Shown here piece by piece: positions 1 to 8,657 of a stretch of DNA of 64,000 nt. Source of the DNA: an uncultured Leifsonia sp. (GTDB lineage: Bacteria; Actinomycetota; Actinomycetes; Actinomycetales; Microbacteriaceae); assembly GCF_945957465.1 (NCBI RefSeq), contig NZ_CAMFLC010000019.1, positions 1 through 64,000 of the forward strand, in the 5' to 3' direction. Position 1 is the first letter of the stretch. Every line of letters begins with the position of its first letter. The notes below the pieces were generated by a model, which was not told where the DNA came from, made no database searches, and worked only from the letters and a program-made list of their open reading frames with translations. The position numbers were made by a program, and so were the translations under genes.

Positions 1-94
1 CAGGGGCCGCGGCAGGCGCAGGGACCACAGCAGGCGCAGGGGCCGCGGCAGGCGCAGGGACCACAGCAGGCGCAGGGGCCGCGGCAGGCGCCTC
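1..94. repeat. 36-bp tandem repeat in the dnaX linker
   Basis: The block beginning CAGGGGCCGCGG recurs at 1, 37 and 73, a period of exactly 36 bases. On the minus strand each unit encodes a 12-residue Ala/Pro/Val repeat of the type APAAAPAPAVVP in the tau linker. At least 2.5 units are in the window and the array continues past its edge. Confidence 0.9.
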
Positions 95-1291
95 CGCACG
101 CGACGCATCCGGGCCGCCGACGTCGCTGACGCCGATACGGCGCTCCAGGCGCTCCACGCGGGCGAGCGCGCCGCGCTCGGTGTCGTCGCTCGACGGCACC
201 AGCACGCGCGCGATCATCAGTTCGAGGTGCAGGCGGGGCGACGTCGCCCCCGTCATCTCGGTGAGCGCGGCGTTGACGATGTCGGCCGAGCGGCTGAGCT
301 CCGCCGCACCGAACTTCATCGCCTGCACGCCCATGCGGTCCAGCTCGTCCTGCGGCACTCCGCGCAGCACGGCAGAGGCGCCCTCGACGCTCGTGGCCGC
401 CACCACGATGAGGTCGCGCAGCCGTTCCAGCAGATCGTCGACGAACCGGCGCGGGTCCTGCCCGGTCTGGATGACGCGGTCGACCGCGGCGAACGCCCCG
501 GCGGCGTCGCGAGCCGCGATCGCGTCGATGACCTCGTCGAGCAGCGCGGCGTGGGTGTAGCCGAGGAGCGCGACGGCTCGCTCGTACTCGATCGAGCTGC
601 CCTCGGAGCCGGCCATCAGCTGGTCGAGGAGCGACAGCGTGTCACGCGGCGAACCGCCTCCGGCACGGACCACCAGGGGCAGGACGCCCGGCGCGACGGT
701 CATGCCCTCGCTGTCGCAGAGGCTCTGGACGTACTCCAGCATCTGAGCGGGCGGGACCAGGCGGAAGGGATAGTGGTGCGTGCGCGAGCGGATCGTGCCG
801 ATGACCTTCTCCGGCTCGGTGGTCGCGAAGATGAACTTCACGTGCTCCGGCGGCTCCTCCACGATCTTCAGCAGCGCGTTGAAGCCCTGCGGCGTGACCA
901 TGTGCGCCTCGTCGAGGATGAAGATCTTGTAGCGATCGCGTGCCGGGGCGAAGATCGCCCGCTCGCGGATGTCGCGGGCGTCGTCGACGCCGTTGTGGCT
1001 GGCGGCGTCGATCTCGACGACGTCGAGCGAGCCGGCTCCGTCACGGCTGAGCTCGATACAGCTCGCGCACTTTCCGCACGGGGTGTCGGTGGGGCCCTCC
1101 GCGCAGTTGAGGCACCGCGCCAGGATGCGCGCCGAGGTGGTCTTGCCGCAGCCGCGCGGACCGGAGAAGAGATAGGCGTGGTTGACCCGGTTGGTGCGCA
1201 GCGCCGTCATCAGCGGCTCGGTCACCTGCGATTGCCCGATCATCTCGGCGAAGGTGTCGGGCCGATATCGGCGATAGAGAGCGGTTACCAC
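1..1291 (-). CDS. dnaX: DNA polymerase III subunit gamma/tau, N-terminal part (3' end outside window)
   Basis: Clamp-loader ATPase subunit of the replicative polymerase. The protein opens with VTALYRRYRP. It carries the Walker A motif GPRGCGKTTSAR, the zinc-binding cysteines of the CLNCAEG...CGKCASC segment, the DEAH-type Walker B in ILDEAHMVT and the SRC-like sensor in a TIRSRTHHYPFR stretch. After about residue 390 it enters an Ala/Pro/Val linker encoded by 36-bp tandem repeats and leaves the window there. GTG at 1291 is chosen because it gives the conserved N-terminus; GTG at 1297 is possible. It lies 35 bases downstream of the last BAAT-type lipoprotein gene in the same direction. Family assignment is certain. 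Whether a short gamma form is made cannot be seen, because the usual slippage region is outside the window. Confidence 0.97.
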   Translation of the reverse strand, partial: MVTALYRRYRPDTFAEMIGQSQVTEPLMTALRTNRVNHAYLFSGPRGCGKTTSARILARCLNCAEGPTDTPCGKCASCIELSRDGAGSLDVVEIDAASHNGVDDARDIRERAIFAPARDRYKIFILDEAHMVTPQGFNALLKIVEEPPEHVKFIFATTEPEKVIGTIRSRTHHYPFRLVPPAQMLEYVQSLCDSEGMTVAPGVLPLVVRAGGGSPRDTLSLLDQLMAGSEGSSIEYERAVALLGYTHAALLDEVIDAIAARDAAGAFAAVDRVIQTGQDPRRFVDDLLERLRDLIVVAATSVEGASAVLRGVPQDELDRMGVQAMKFGAAELSRSADIVNAALTEMTGATSPRLHLELMIARVLVPSSDDTERGALARVERLERRIGVSDVGGPDASRAEAPAAAPAPAVVPAPAAAPAPAVVPAPAAAP

Positions 1292-1326
1292 CCACACATG
1301 CTACTTGTCGCCGCTGACATTCGACC

Positions 1327-2595
1327 TCAGCGTCCCGGCACCGACGACGGCGCCGTCAGAGCGGCGAGGATGTCGGCCCACAGAGCCTCCCTGGCGCGCT
1401 CCGTGGGCTGCGCGGCAGACCCCTCCGGCAGGAGCAGCGGCGTGTACGGCGGCAGATAGAACAGGTGGGTCGCATCCGGAGCGCGCAGGTAGGCGTCGCC
1501 CTCGCGCTGCGGGCGTTTCCGCGCCGCGGCGTCGAGCCACGCGCACCCGTTGGCGAGCATCTCGTCCTTCCCGGCGCAGCCAAGCACGACCGGCCCGGGG
1601 ATCCGCTCGATGTCCAGCACGGCCGCCGGAGCCGGATCGTGGGTCCCCGTCGTGCACGGCACCCACGCACCGTCGACGGTCACAGCGGGGCTGGGCACCG
1701 GCGATGGGCAGATCAGGCCGGTCGTGCCTCCGGGAGCGATCGCCCCGTACACCGTTCCCGGGTACGCGGCCGCCGCCCAGAGCGCGAGCGGCGCCCCGCG
1801 CGACGTGCCGAACGTGAAGATGCGCTGGTCGTCCACCCCCGGCTGCGACCGCAGCCAGCCCAGGGCGGTGAGGAAGCGCTCCGCCGAGAGGCTGCGGAGC
1901 GGCTCGAGCTGCCCGGCGGAACCGTAGGTCGACAGGTCGAGCGTCGGGAAGCCGAGGGCCGCGAGCGTCGCAGCCGCGAGTACGCCCGTCTGCTGCCCGG
2001 GGTCGGTGCCGTCGAAGACGATGATGCCCGGCCGCACGCCCTCCGCCGAGCCGGCGGGCTCGAAGTAGTCGCCGGTGATCCCGTCGTCGAACACGGCGCG
2101 CACGGGCGCCGCCGCGGTCAGCCCGACGCGCTGCACGTGCGTCTCCGCGACGGGCCGCCCTCCCACCGAGGCCCGGAGGTCGACGGAGAACGACGAGCCG
2201 CCCCAGGTCACGTCCGAGGTGGCCGCCTCGCCCGTCGCGCCCCGCATGGTCCAGAACAGGCCCATCCCGTCCGCGCCGGTGAACGGCGCCTCGAGCGGGG
2301 CGTCCGTGGCGAGGTCGACGACGCCGTCGGCGGGCACGGCGTATACCGCCTGCGACGTCCAGCTGCCGCCGCGCCGCAGCGTCGCGTGGATGGTGACCTG
2401 CTGACCGGGCGGCAGCGACACGATCCGGATGCCGACCGGCTGCCAGACCGGGCTCGGGTCGGCGCTGAGCTGGAAGCGCGGCCCTGCGGAGCCGGACGGG
2501 GACCCGCAGCCCGTCAGCGCGACCGCCGAGATCGCGACGGCGGCGAGCACGGCGAGCACGCGGTGGCGCACCGTGCGGTTCCGTTCTCTCGTCAC
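1327..2595 (-). CDS. BAAT/acyl-CoA thioesterase-fold lipoprotein, copy A (catalytic triad present)
   Basis: Predicted 422-residue lipoprotein. A basic N-terminus and hydrophobic helix end in the lipobox ALTGC, with acylated Cys30. Residues about 45-165 resemble the beta-sandwich domain of bile-acid-CoA:amino-acid N-acyltransferase/acyl-CoA thioester hydrolases. Residues about 185-420 form an alpha/beta-hydrolase. Visible triad: nucleophile Ser265 in GTSRG, Asp344 in GKDEML and His377 in ATHLF. It is therefore a plausible surface-anchored thioesterase, esterase or acyltransferase; the substrate is unknown. The GTG start overlaps the stop of copy B by four bases (GTGA), so the two are probably translationally coupled. 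The frame stays open upstream to 4041, but only this start gives a signal peptide. Confidence 0.85.
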   Translation of the reverse strand: MTRERNRTVRHRVLAVLAAVAISAVALTGCGSPSGSAGPRFQLSADPSPVWQPVGIRIVSLPPGQQVTIHATLRRGGSWTSQAVYAVPADGVVDLATDAPLEAPFTGADGMGLFWTMRGATGEAATSDVTWGGSSFSVDLRASVGGRPVAETHVQRVGLTAAAPVRAVFDDGITGDYFEPAGSAEGVRPGIIVFDGTDPGQQTGVLAAATLAALGFPTLDLSTYGSAGQLEPLRSLSAERFLTALGWLRSQPGVDDQRIFTFGTSRGAPLALWAAAAYPGTVYGAIAPGGTTGLICPSPVPSPAVTVDGAWVPCTTGTHDPAPAAVLDIERIPGPVVLGCAGKDEMLANGCAWLDAAARKRPQREGDAYLRAPDATHLFYLPPYTPLLLPEGSAAQPTERAREALWADILAALTAPSSVPGR

Positions 2596-3941
2596 GGTCC
2601 GATCGCTCCTTCCAGCAGGGCGGTCACCCGCGACCAGAATGCCACGCGAGCGTCCTCGGTCGCCTGCGCGGTCTGCGCCGGAAGGTCGCCGAGTCCGATC
2701 GGGAGCATCGGAGGCGCGCTCAGCTCGCCCGCCGACCCTTCGGCGACGAGGGTCTCCCGCGCAGCACGAGGCCCCCGGGCTCCGGCTCCCGCGGCTGTCC
2801 ACTCGCACGCGGTGGGCAGCTGCTCGTCGGCGGTGCCGCAGGCGAGCAGCAAAGGCCCAGGGATGCGGTCGAGCGGCAGGATGGGCGTGTCCGCGACGGC
2901 CCGGTCCGGGTCGGCGCACGGGACGGGCCGGCCGTCGTCGAGCAGCGACGGCGCACCCGCCGCCGAGGCGCACAGCTCGGCCGTCGGGCCGCTCGCGGCG
3001 ATGGCCCCGTACACATCCCCTGGCTCGTTCGCTGCGAACCAGAGTGCGAGCGGCGCTGCCGGCCCGGTGCCGTAGACGACGATGCGCGCCGGATCCACAC
3101 CCGGACGGCGGGCGAGCCACGCACGCGCGGCGTCGAAGGTCTGCACCGACAGCGCGGCCGACCCGGGAAGCTGCCCTTCCGGGCCGAACGCCGGCAGCGC
3201 CAGCACCGGGAAGCCGATGGCCGCGATCCGGCGCGCGGCGAACGCACCGGCCGCCGCGTCGCCGTCCCCGTCGATCAGGAGCACAGCGGGGCGCGGATGG
3301 ACGAGGGTGGGCAGCGGGGTGTAGAGCGTCCCGACCCGCAGCCCGGGTCCGTTCACCGGCGGGACCGGCTCGGGCGGCCCGTTCGCGTCGCGCGTCAGAT
3401 CGGCGATGCTCACGTCGCGTTCGACGCTCTGCGCGGCCAGCGGTGAACGCTGCACCTCCGCGATCGCGACCGGAACCCCCTGCTGCTGCGCGGTCACCTC
3501 GATGCGGACCGGGCGCTCCGCCCACGCGCGCTCCAGGTCGGTCTGGCTGACCGAGGGACCCGTCATGCTCCAGAGCAGAGCACCGGCGTCCGGCCGCACG
3601 TACGGGGCGGTGATCGGCTGCTGGGAGGCGGTGTCGACGACGCCGGTCGGCGGCACGGCGTAGAGTGCCCGCGAGCTCCAGGTGCCAGCCGCCGTCGACG
3701 CCGTGGCGGTGAGCACGACGTCCTGCCCCGGCCGCAGGCCCGTCACCGAGACGACGACGGGATCGGCCGTGGCGTTGCCGAACCGCGCGACGACGATCCG
3801 CGCGCCGCCCGCCGGGGCACCCACGCAGCCCGTGAGCGTCGCTGCCAGCACGAGCACGAACGCGGCCGCACGGAGGCGCGGCACGGAGCGCAGGCGCGGC
3901 AGCCTGCGCAGGCGCCCGGGCGGAGGCATCCGGCCGGTCAC
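2592..3941 (-). CDS. BAAT/acyl-CoA thioesterase-fold lipoprotein, copy B (triad degenerate)
   Basis: A 449-residue paralogue of its neighbours. It has an arginine-rich N-terminus and the lipobox TLTGC with Cys39, then a beta-sandwich region (about 45-170) and an alpha/beta-hydrolase domain (about 210-449). At the nucleophile elbow it reads GTGPA, so Gly293 replaces Ser. The Asp is kept (Asp372 in TADEQL), but the region that carries the catalytic His in copy A reads SAGEL. On family knowledge this copy should be catalytically dead; a binding or regulatory role is inference. It overlaps the genes on both sides by four bases. Confidence 0.85.
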   Translation of the reverse strand: MTGRMPPPGRLRRLPRLRSVPRLRAAAFVLVLAATLTGCVGAPAGGARIVVARFGNATADPVVVSVTGLRPGQDVVLTATASTAAGTWSSRALYAVPPTGVVDTASQQPITAPYVRPDAGALLWSMTGPSVSQTDLERAWAERPVRIEVTAQQQGVPVAIAEVQRSPLAAQSVERDVSIADLTRDANGPPEPVPPVNGPGLRVGTLYTPLPTLVHPRPAVLLIDGDGDAAAGAFAARRIAAIGFPVLALPAFGPEGQLPGSAALSVQTFDAARAWLARRPGVDPARIVVYGTGPAAPLALWFAANEPGDVYGAIAASGPTAELCASAAGAPSLLDDGRPVPCADPDRAVADTPILPLDRIPGPLLLACGTADEQLPTACEWTAAGAGARGPRAARETLVAEGSAGELSAPPMLPIGLGDLPAQTAQATEDARVAFWSRVTALLEGAIGP

Positions 3942-5311
3942 GACAGCACCGCCCGCAGCAGCTGCTGTCCCACCGCGTTCCAGAACGCGATGCGGGCGGC
4001 CTGGGTCGACTGCGCGTCTGCGGTGGCGGCCGCGTCTCCATGCCCGTCTCCGGTCGGGAGATCGATCGGCAGGCCCGGTGGCACGGTCACGGCGTGAGCG
4101 GCATGGGATCGGACGAGCAGCCCGTCACCGGCGCGGGTCGCGCGCGTGCGGGCGAGCGCGAGGAGGTCGTCGCAGGCTCGCGGGTACACCGCGTCGTCCC
4201 GGCCGCAGGTCAGGACGACGGGACCCGCGACCGCCTGGAGCGACGGCGGCGCGACCACCGGCCCTGGTTCGCGGACGCAGGGCAGGCCGACGCTCCCGGC
4301 GAAGACCGGCGACGCACTCGAACCGGCGAGGCAGAGCAGCGAGGACGCCCCGCCTCCCGCGAACAGCCCGTGCAACTGTCTCGGGAAACGGGTGGCCGCC
4401 CAGACGGCGAGCTGCTCGGCCGCACCCGTGCCGTACACGAAGAGGTGCCGCGCGTCGACGCCGGTGCGCCGATCGAGCCACTCCAGCACGGCGGAGACCG
4501 TGCCGCTGTCGATGACCGTCGAGACGTGCACGCCGTCCGGCGAGCCGACCGGGACGACGAACACCGACGCCCCGAACTGCGAGAGCACCGGGGCGGTGAA
4601 CGCCGCCGACGCCCCCGGCGACGGGTCGTCGAACATGAGCACCGCAGGCCCGACCGGCCGTTCGATCGACGCGGCGCTCCAGAACGTCCCGACCGGCTCG
4701 TCCTCGTGCGTCTCGTGCGGGGCCTGCCGGCCGCCGACGCCGTCATTCGCCAGATCGTGCGTGTAGACCGTCGCGGCGCGGGAGGTCGTGCCGAGTCCCT
4801 CGAGGCGGAAGGTCCGCCGGGCGACCACGCGATCGCCGTCGGCCGCCGTGAGCGTCACCGGACTCGTGTCGCGCATCCACTGCCGGGCGAGGTCTGCCGT
4901 GCTCAGCGACGGGCCGCGCAGCGACCAGAACAACCCGGCGGAGTCGGGCCGGCTGAAGGGCGCGAGCTGCGGCCGGTCATGTGCGAAATCGATCGTCCCG
5001 TCGCCGCCCACCTGGTAGGTCGCACCCGAGGTCCAGGTGCCGCGCGCCGAGGTGAGGGAGGCCGTGATCCTGAGCCGGACGCCGGGCTGCGCGCCCACCA
5101 GCTGCAGCGGAACCGGCCAGAGCACCGAGCTGAACCGGATCAGAGGCGGTGTGACGAAGCGCGGGCCGACCTGCCCCTCCGTGCTCGCGCAGCCGCTCAG
5201 CCCGCCCGTCACTGCGAGCGCCGCGACGACGAGCGCCGCCCCGACGGTGCGCAGTGCGGTCGTCCGGGTGGTCCGTCCGACCCGCCCGGCCCCATCGCCG
5301 CGCCGCCGCAT
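3938..5311 (-). CDS. BAAT/acyl-CoA thioesterase-fold lipoprotein, copy C (nucleophile missing)
   Basis: A 457-residue paralogue and the first of the three lipoprotein genes. The lipobox is GLSGC with Cys41. The beta-sandwich region spans about 50-180 and the alpha/beta-hydrolase domain about 215-457. The elbow reads GTGAA, so Gly296 stands where Ser is expected. Asp372 (GRDDAV) and His406 (AAHAV) are retained. It begins 15 bases after the ackA stop, so it is probably cotranscribed with pta-ackA. Its stop overlaps copy B by four bases (ATGA). The product is assigned to the family with good confidence; the biochemical role is unknown. Confidence 0.84.
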   Translation of the reverse strand: MRRRGDGAGRVGRTTRTTALRTVGAALVVAALAVTGGLSGCASTEGQVGPRFVTPPLIRFSSVLWPVPLQLVGAQPGVRLRITASLTSARGTWTSGATYQVGGDGTIDFAHDRPQLAPFSRPDSAGLFWSLRGPSLSTADLARQWMRDTSPVTLTAADGDRVVARRTFRLEGLGTTSRAATVYTHDLANDGVGGRQAPHETHEDEPVGTFWSAASIERPVGPAVLMFDDPSPGASAAFTAPVLSQFGASVFVVPVGSPDGVHVSTVIDSGTVSAVLEWLDRRTGVDARHLFVYGTGAAEQLAVWAATRFPRQLHGLFAGGGASSLLCLAGSSASPVFAGSVGLPCVREPGPVVAPPSLQAVAGPVVLTCGRDDAVYPRACDDLLALARTRATRAGDGLLVRSHAAHAVTVPPGLPIDLPTGDGHGDAAATADAQSTQAARIAFWNAVGQQLLRAVLS

Positions 5312-5326
5312 GCCGCACCCGCCCGC

Positions 5327-6520
5327 TCAGCCCGCGCCGACCGCCTGCAGGGACTGCCGGGCGATCTCCAGCTCCTCGTCGGTGGGGACGACGAGCACGG
5401 TCACGCGGGAGTCGTCGGCGGAGATCACTCTGGCCGCGCTCGACGTGGCGTCGTTGCGCTCGGCGTCGAGTCGGATTCCCAGCACGTCCAGCCCGGCGCA
5501 CACCTCGGCGCGCAGCCTGCGGTCGTTCTCACCGACTCCCGCAGTGAAGGTCAGCACATCGAGGCCGCCGAGGAGCGCGGTGTAGGCGCCGATGTAGTGC
5601 TTCAGCCGGTGGACCGTCGTGTCGAGCGCCAGGCGCGCGGCGGCGTCTCCCGACTCCGCAGCGTGCCGAACGTCGCGCATGTCGCCGTGGCCCGAGAGCC
5701 CGAGCAGGCCGCTACGGCGGTTGAGCAGCTCGTCGAGGTCATCGATCCCGAGACCGGCGCGGCGCGCGAGATGCACCAGCACGGCCGGGTCCAGGTCGCC
5801 GGACCGGGTGCCCATCACGAGCCCCTCCAGCGGAGTCATCCCCATCGAGGTGTCGACCGAGCGACCGCCGTCGACCGCGCACGCCGACGCGCCGTTGCCG
5901 AGGTGGAGGACGATCTGCTTCAGCTCCGCCAGCGGCCGGCCGAGGAACTCCGCAGCCGCGCCGGACACGTACTTGTGCGAGGTGCCGTGGAAGCCGTATC
6001 GGCGCACCCGGTGCCGGTCGGCGAGCGCCGCGTCGATCGCGTAGGTGTATGACTCGGGCGCGAGCGTCTGGTGGAAGGCCGTGTCGAAGACGGCGACGTG
6101 CTGCACGTCGGGGAAGGCGGCCTTGGCTGCGCGGATCCCCTCCAGGTTGGCCGGGTTGTGCAACGGCGCCAGGTCGGCGAGATCCTCGATGTTGATCTCG
6201 ACCAGGGGTGTGACGATCGTCGGCTCGAAGAACCGCTTGCCGCCGTGGACCACCCGGTGCCCGACCGCGGCGAGCGGGTTCTCGTCGAGGCTCGGACCTT
6301 CCGCGTCGAACGCGTCGAGCATCACCCGGAAGGCGGCGGTGTGATCCGGGATGGCGAGCGTCGTCTCCCATTTGCCGCGGGGACCGGTGTGCCGGATGTG
6401 CCCGGAGGCCTCGCCGATCCGCTCGATCAGCCCGGAGGCCAGAGCTTCCTCGCTGCCGGCGTCGATCAGCTGGTACTTGAGCGACGACGAGCCGCTGTTG
6501 ACCACCAGCACGGCGCTCAT
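5327..6520 (-). CDS. ackA: Acetate kinase
   Basis: Reversible transfer of phosphate between acetyl phosphate and ADP, giving acetate and ATP. The 397-residue length is standard for the family. The N-terminal signature VLVVNSGSSSLKY, the VVHGGKRF segment, FDTAFHQTL, YGFHGTSHKYV, the phosphate loop HLGNGAS and the C-terminal TAGVGEND are all intact. The ATG overlaps the pta stop by four bases (ATGA). The pair forms the classical Pta-AckA acetate/acetyl-CoA switch in the cytoplasm. Confidence 0.98.
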   Translation of the reverse strand: MSAVLVVNSGSSSLKYQLIDAGSEEALASGLIERIGEASGHIRHTGPRGKWETTLAIPDHTAAFRVMLDAFDAEGPSLDENPLAAVGHRVVHGGKRFFEPTIVTPLVEINIEDLADLAPLHNPANLEGIRAAKAAFPDVQHVAVFDTAFHQTLAPESYTYAIDAALADRHRVRRYGFHGTSHKYVSGAAAEFLGRPLAELKQIVLHLGNGASACAVDGGRSVDTSMGMTPLEGLVMGTRSGDLDPAVLVHLARRAGLGIDDLDELLNRRSGLLGLSGHGDMRDVRHAAESGDAAARLALDTTVHRLKHYIGAYTALLGGLDVLTFTAGVGENDRRLRAEVCAGLDVLGIRLDAERNDATSSAARVISADDSRVTVLVVPTDEELEIARQSLQAVGAG

Positions 6521-8655
6521 GACAGCGCTGCCTGGATCGCGGTGATCGCCACGGTGTCCACGATGTCGTCGACGGTCGCTCCGCGCGACAGGTCGTTGAT
6601 CGGTTTGCGCAGGCCCTGCAGCACCGGACCGATCGCGACGGCGCCGGCGCTGCGCTGCACCGCCTTGTACGTGTTGTTGCCGGTGTTGAGGTCGGGGAAG
6701 ATGAAGACCGTCGCGCGGCCGGCGACCTGGGACCCGGGCATCTTGGCGGCGCCGACGGCGGCGTCGGCGGCCGCGTCGTACTGGATGGGCCCGGCGACGG
6801 CGAGCTGCGGCTCTCGCTCACGGACGAGCTCGGTCGCCGTGCGGACCTTGTCGACGTCCGCTCCCGCTCCGGAGTCCCCTGTGGAGTACGACAGCATGGC
6901 CACGCGCGGCTCGATGCCGAACTGCTCGGCCGTCCGCGCCGACGAGACGGCGATGTCGGCCAGCTGTTCGGCCGTGGGGTCGGGGACGACGGCGCAGTCG
7001 CCGTAGACCAGGACGCGGTCGGCCAGGGCCATCAGGAACACGCTCGACACGACGGACACGCCGGGGCGGGTCTTGATGATCTCGAAGGCCGGCCGGATGG
7101 TGTGCGCCGTCGTGTGCGCCGCGCCGGAGACCATCCCGTCGGCCAGGCCCAGGTGCACCATCATCGTGCCGAAGTAGGAGGCGTCGGTGACGGTGTCCGC
7201 CGCCTGGTCGACCGTGATGCCCTTGTGGGCGCGCAGCTTCGCGTACTCGTTCGCGAACCGGAGCCGAAGGACGTCGTCGAACGGGCTCAGCACCTCCGCG
7301 CGGCTGAGGTCGAGGCCCAGCTCGATCGCCCGCGAGCGCACCTCGAACGGCTCGCCGAGGATCGTCAGGCGCGCGACCCCGCGCGCGAGCAGAGTGGCGG
7401 CGGCGCGGAGGATGCGGTCGTCCTCGCCCTCCGGCAGCACGATGTGCTTGTCGGCGGCCCGGGCTCGCTCGATGAGGTCGTACTCGAACATGAGCGGCGT
7501 GACGACCTGGTGGCGCGAGACGTCGAGAAGCGCCAGGAGCCGGTTCGCGTCGACGTGACGCTCGAACAGTGCGAGCGCGGTGTCGTACTTGCGCTGCGAA
7601 TCAGCGGCGAGCCGCCCGCGGGCGTGGGTGATGCGCACGACCGTCTCGTAGGTGTCGAGCGAGGTCCGCACGATCGGCAGCGGCGAGCGCAGCCCGGAGA
7701 GCAGCCGCTCGATGGGTTCGGGGAGGTCGAAGCCGCCGTTGAGCACGATGCCCGCGATGGACGGGAACGTGCCGGACGCGTTCGCCATCAGCACGGCCAG
7801 CAGCACCTCGGTCCGGTCGCCCGGCACGACGACGACGGCCCCCTCCACCAGCCGAGGGAGCACGTTGTCCATCGACATGCCCGCCACGACGACCCCGAGG
7901 GCCTCGCGCGCCAGCAGCTCCTCGTCGCCGCCGATGAGGGACCCGCCCGTGGCCTCCATGATCGAGCGGATGCTCGGCGCCACCAGGAAGGCGTCCTCCG
8001 GGATCGCCCAGACGGGAGGCAGCTCCGGGCCCGACGCCACCGCCGGCCCGGCCGCCGCCACCGCTTCGCCGACCGCGGACACGATCTCGTCCAGCCGCTC
8101 GGCGTCGGCGCGGTTCGCGATCACGGCGACCACGCCGGCGTGCTCCTCGCGCAGCTCGGCGAGCGCGAGCTCGGCCAGCTGACGCAGCTCCTCCGGCGTG
8201 CGCGGCTCGGCCTGACCGAGCCGCTCTCCGAAGCCCTGGCCGATCCGGCCGCCCAGCACCAGCAGCACCGGGGCTCCGAGGTTCGCCGCGATGCGGGCGT
8301 TGTAACCGAGCTCGGTCGGGCTGCCGACGTCGGTGTAGTCGGAGCCGAGGATGACGACGGCGTCGCAGCGGGCCTCGACGGCCCGGAACCGCCGCACGAT
8401 CTCGCCGAGTGCGGCGTCAGCGTCGGCGTGCACATCTTCGTAGGTGACCCCGATGGCCTCCTCGTAGGTGAGCTCGGCGCTCACCCGGTCGAGCAGCAGC
8501 TCCAGCACGTAGTCGCGTTCGACCGTCGAGCGGGCGATCGGCCGGAACACGGCCACCCGACCGACCGAGTGCCGCAGCGACTCGAGGACGCCGAGGGCGA
8601 CGGTCGACTTGCCGGTGTGCCCCTCCGCGGAGGTGATGTAGAGCGAACGGGCCAC
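6517..8655 (-). CDS. pta: Phosphate acetyltransferase (long, three-domain form)
   Basis: Interconverts acetyl-CoA and acetyl phosphate. At 712 residues it is the long form. Residues 1-210 are a P-loop BioD-like domain (TSAEGHTGKSTVALG). A DRTGG-type regulatory domain follows (about 215-335). The catalytic PTA domain (about 390-712) contains VLPEGEDDR, MVSGAAHTT and FPDLNTGNNTYKAVQRS. The GTG start at 8655 gives the conserved ARSLYITSAEG beginning; the same frame is open further upstream but without homology. The upstream DUF1254 gene ends two bases before it. Confidence 0.97.
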   Translation of the reverse strand: MARSLYITSAEGHTGKSTVALGVLESLRHSVGRVAVFRPIARSTVERDYVLELLLDRVSAELTYEEAIGVTYEDVHADADAALGEIVRRFRAVEARCDAVVILGSDYTDVGSPTELGYNARIAANLGAPVLLVLGGRIGQGFGERLGQAEPRTPEELRQLAELALAELREEHAGVVAVIANRADAERLDEIVSAVGEAVAAAGPAVASGPELPPVWAIPEDAFLVAPSIRSIMEATGGSLIGGDEELLAREALGVVVAGMSMDNVLPRLVEGAVVVVPGDRTEVLLAVLMANASGTFPSIAGIVLNGGFDLPEPIERLLSGLRSPLPIVRTSLDTYETVVRITHARGRLAADSQRKYDTALALFERHVDANRLLALLDVSRHQVVTPLMFEYDLIERARAADKHIVLPEGEDDRILRAAATLLARGVARLTILGEPFEVRSRAIELGLDLSRAEVLSPFDDVLRLRFANEYAKLRAHKGITVDQAADTVTDASYFGTMMVHLGLADGMVSGAAHTTAHTIRPAFEIIKTRPGVSVVSSVFLMALADRVLVYGDCAVVPDPTAEQLADIAVSSARTAEQFGIEPRVAMLSYSTGDSGAGADVDKVRTATELVREREPQLAVAGPIQYDAAADAAVGAAKMPGSQVAGRATVFIFPDLNTGNNTYKAVQRSAGAVAIGPVLQGLRKPINDLSRGATVDDIVDTVAITAIQAALS

Positions 8656-8657
8656 GG

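Noticed and set aside
1-94. Regularly spaced repeats at the window start could be taken for a CRISPR array
   Set aside because: Units are directly adjacent with no unique spacers and stay in the dnaX frame as a 12-residue repeat.
2596-4041. The frame of lipoprotein A stays open upstream to 4041, suggesting a 904-residue protein
   Set aside because: The added part is arginine-rich low-complexity sequence antisense-like to normal codon use and overlaps gene B. Only the GTG at 2595 yields a signal peptide and lipobox.
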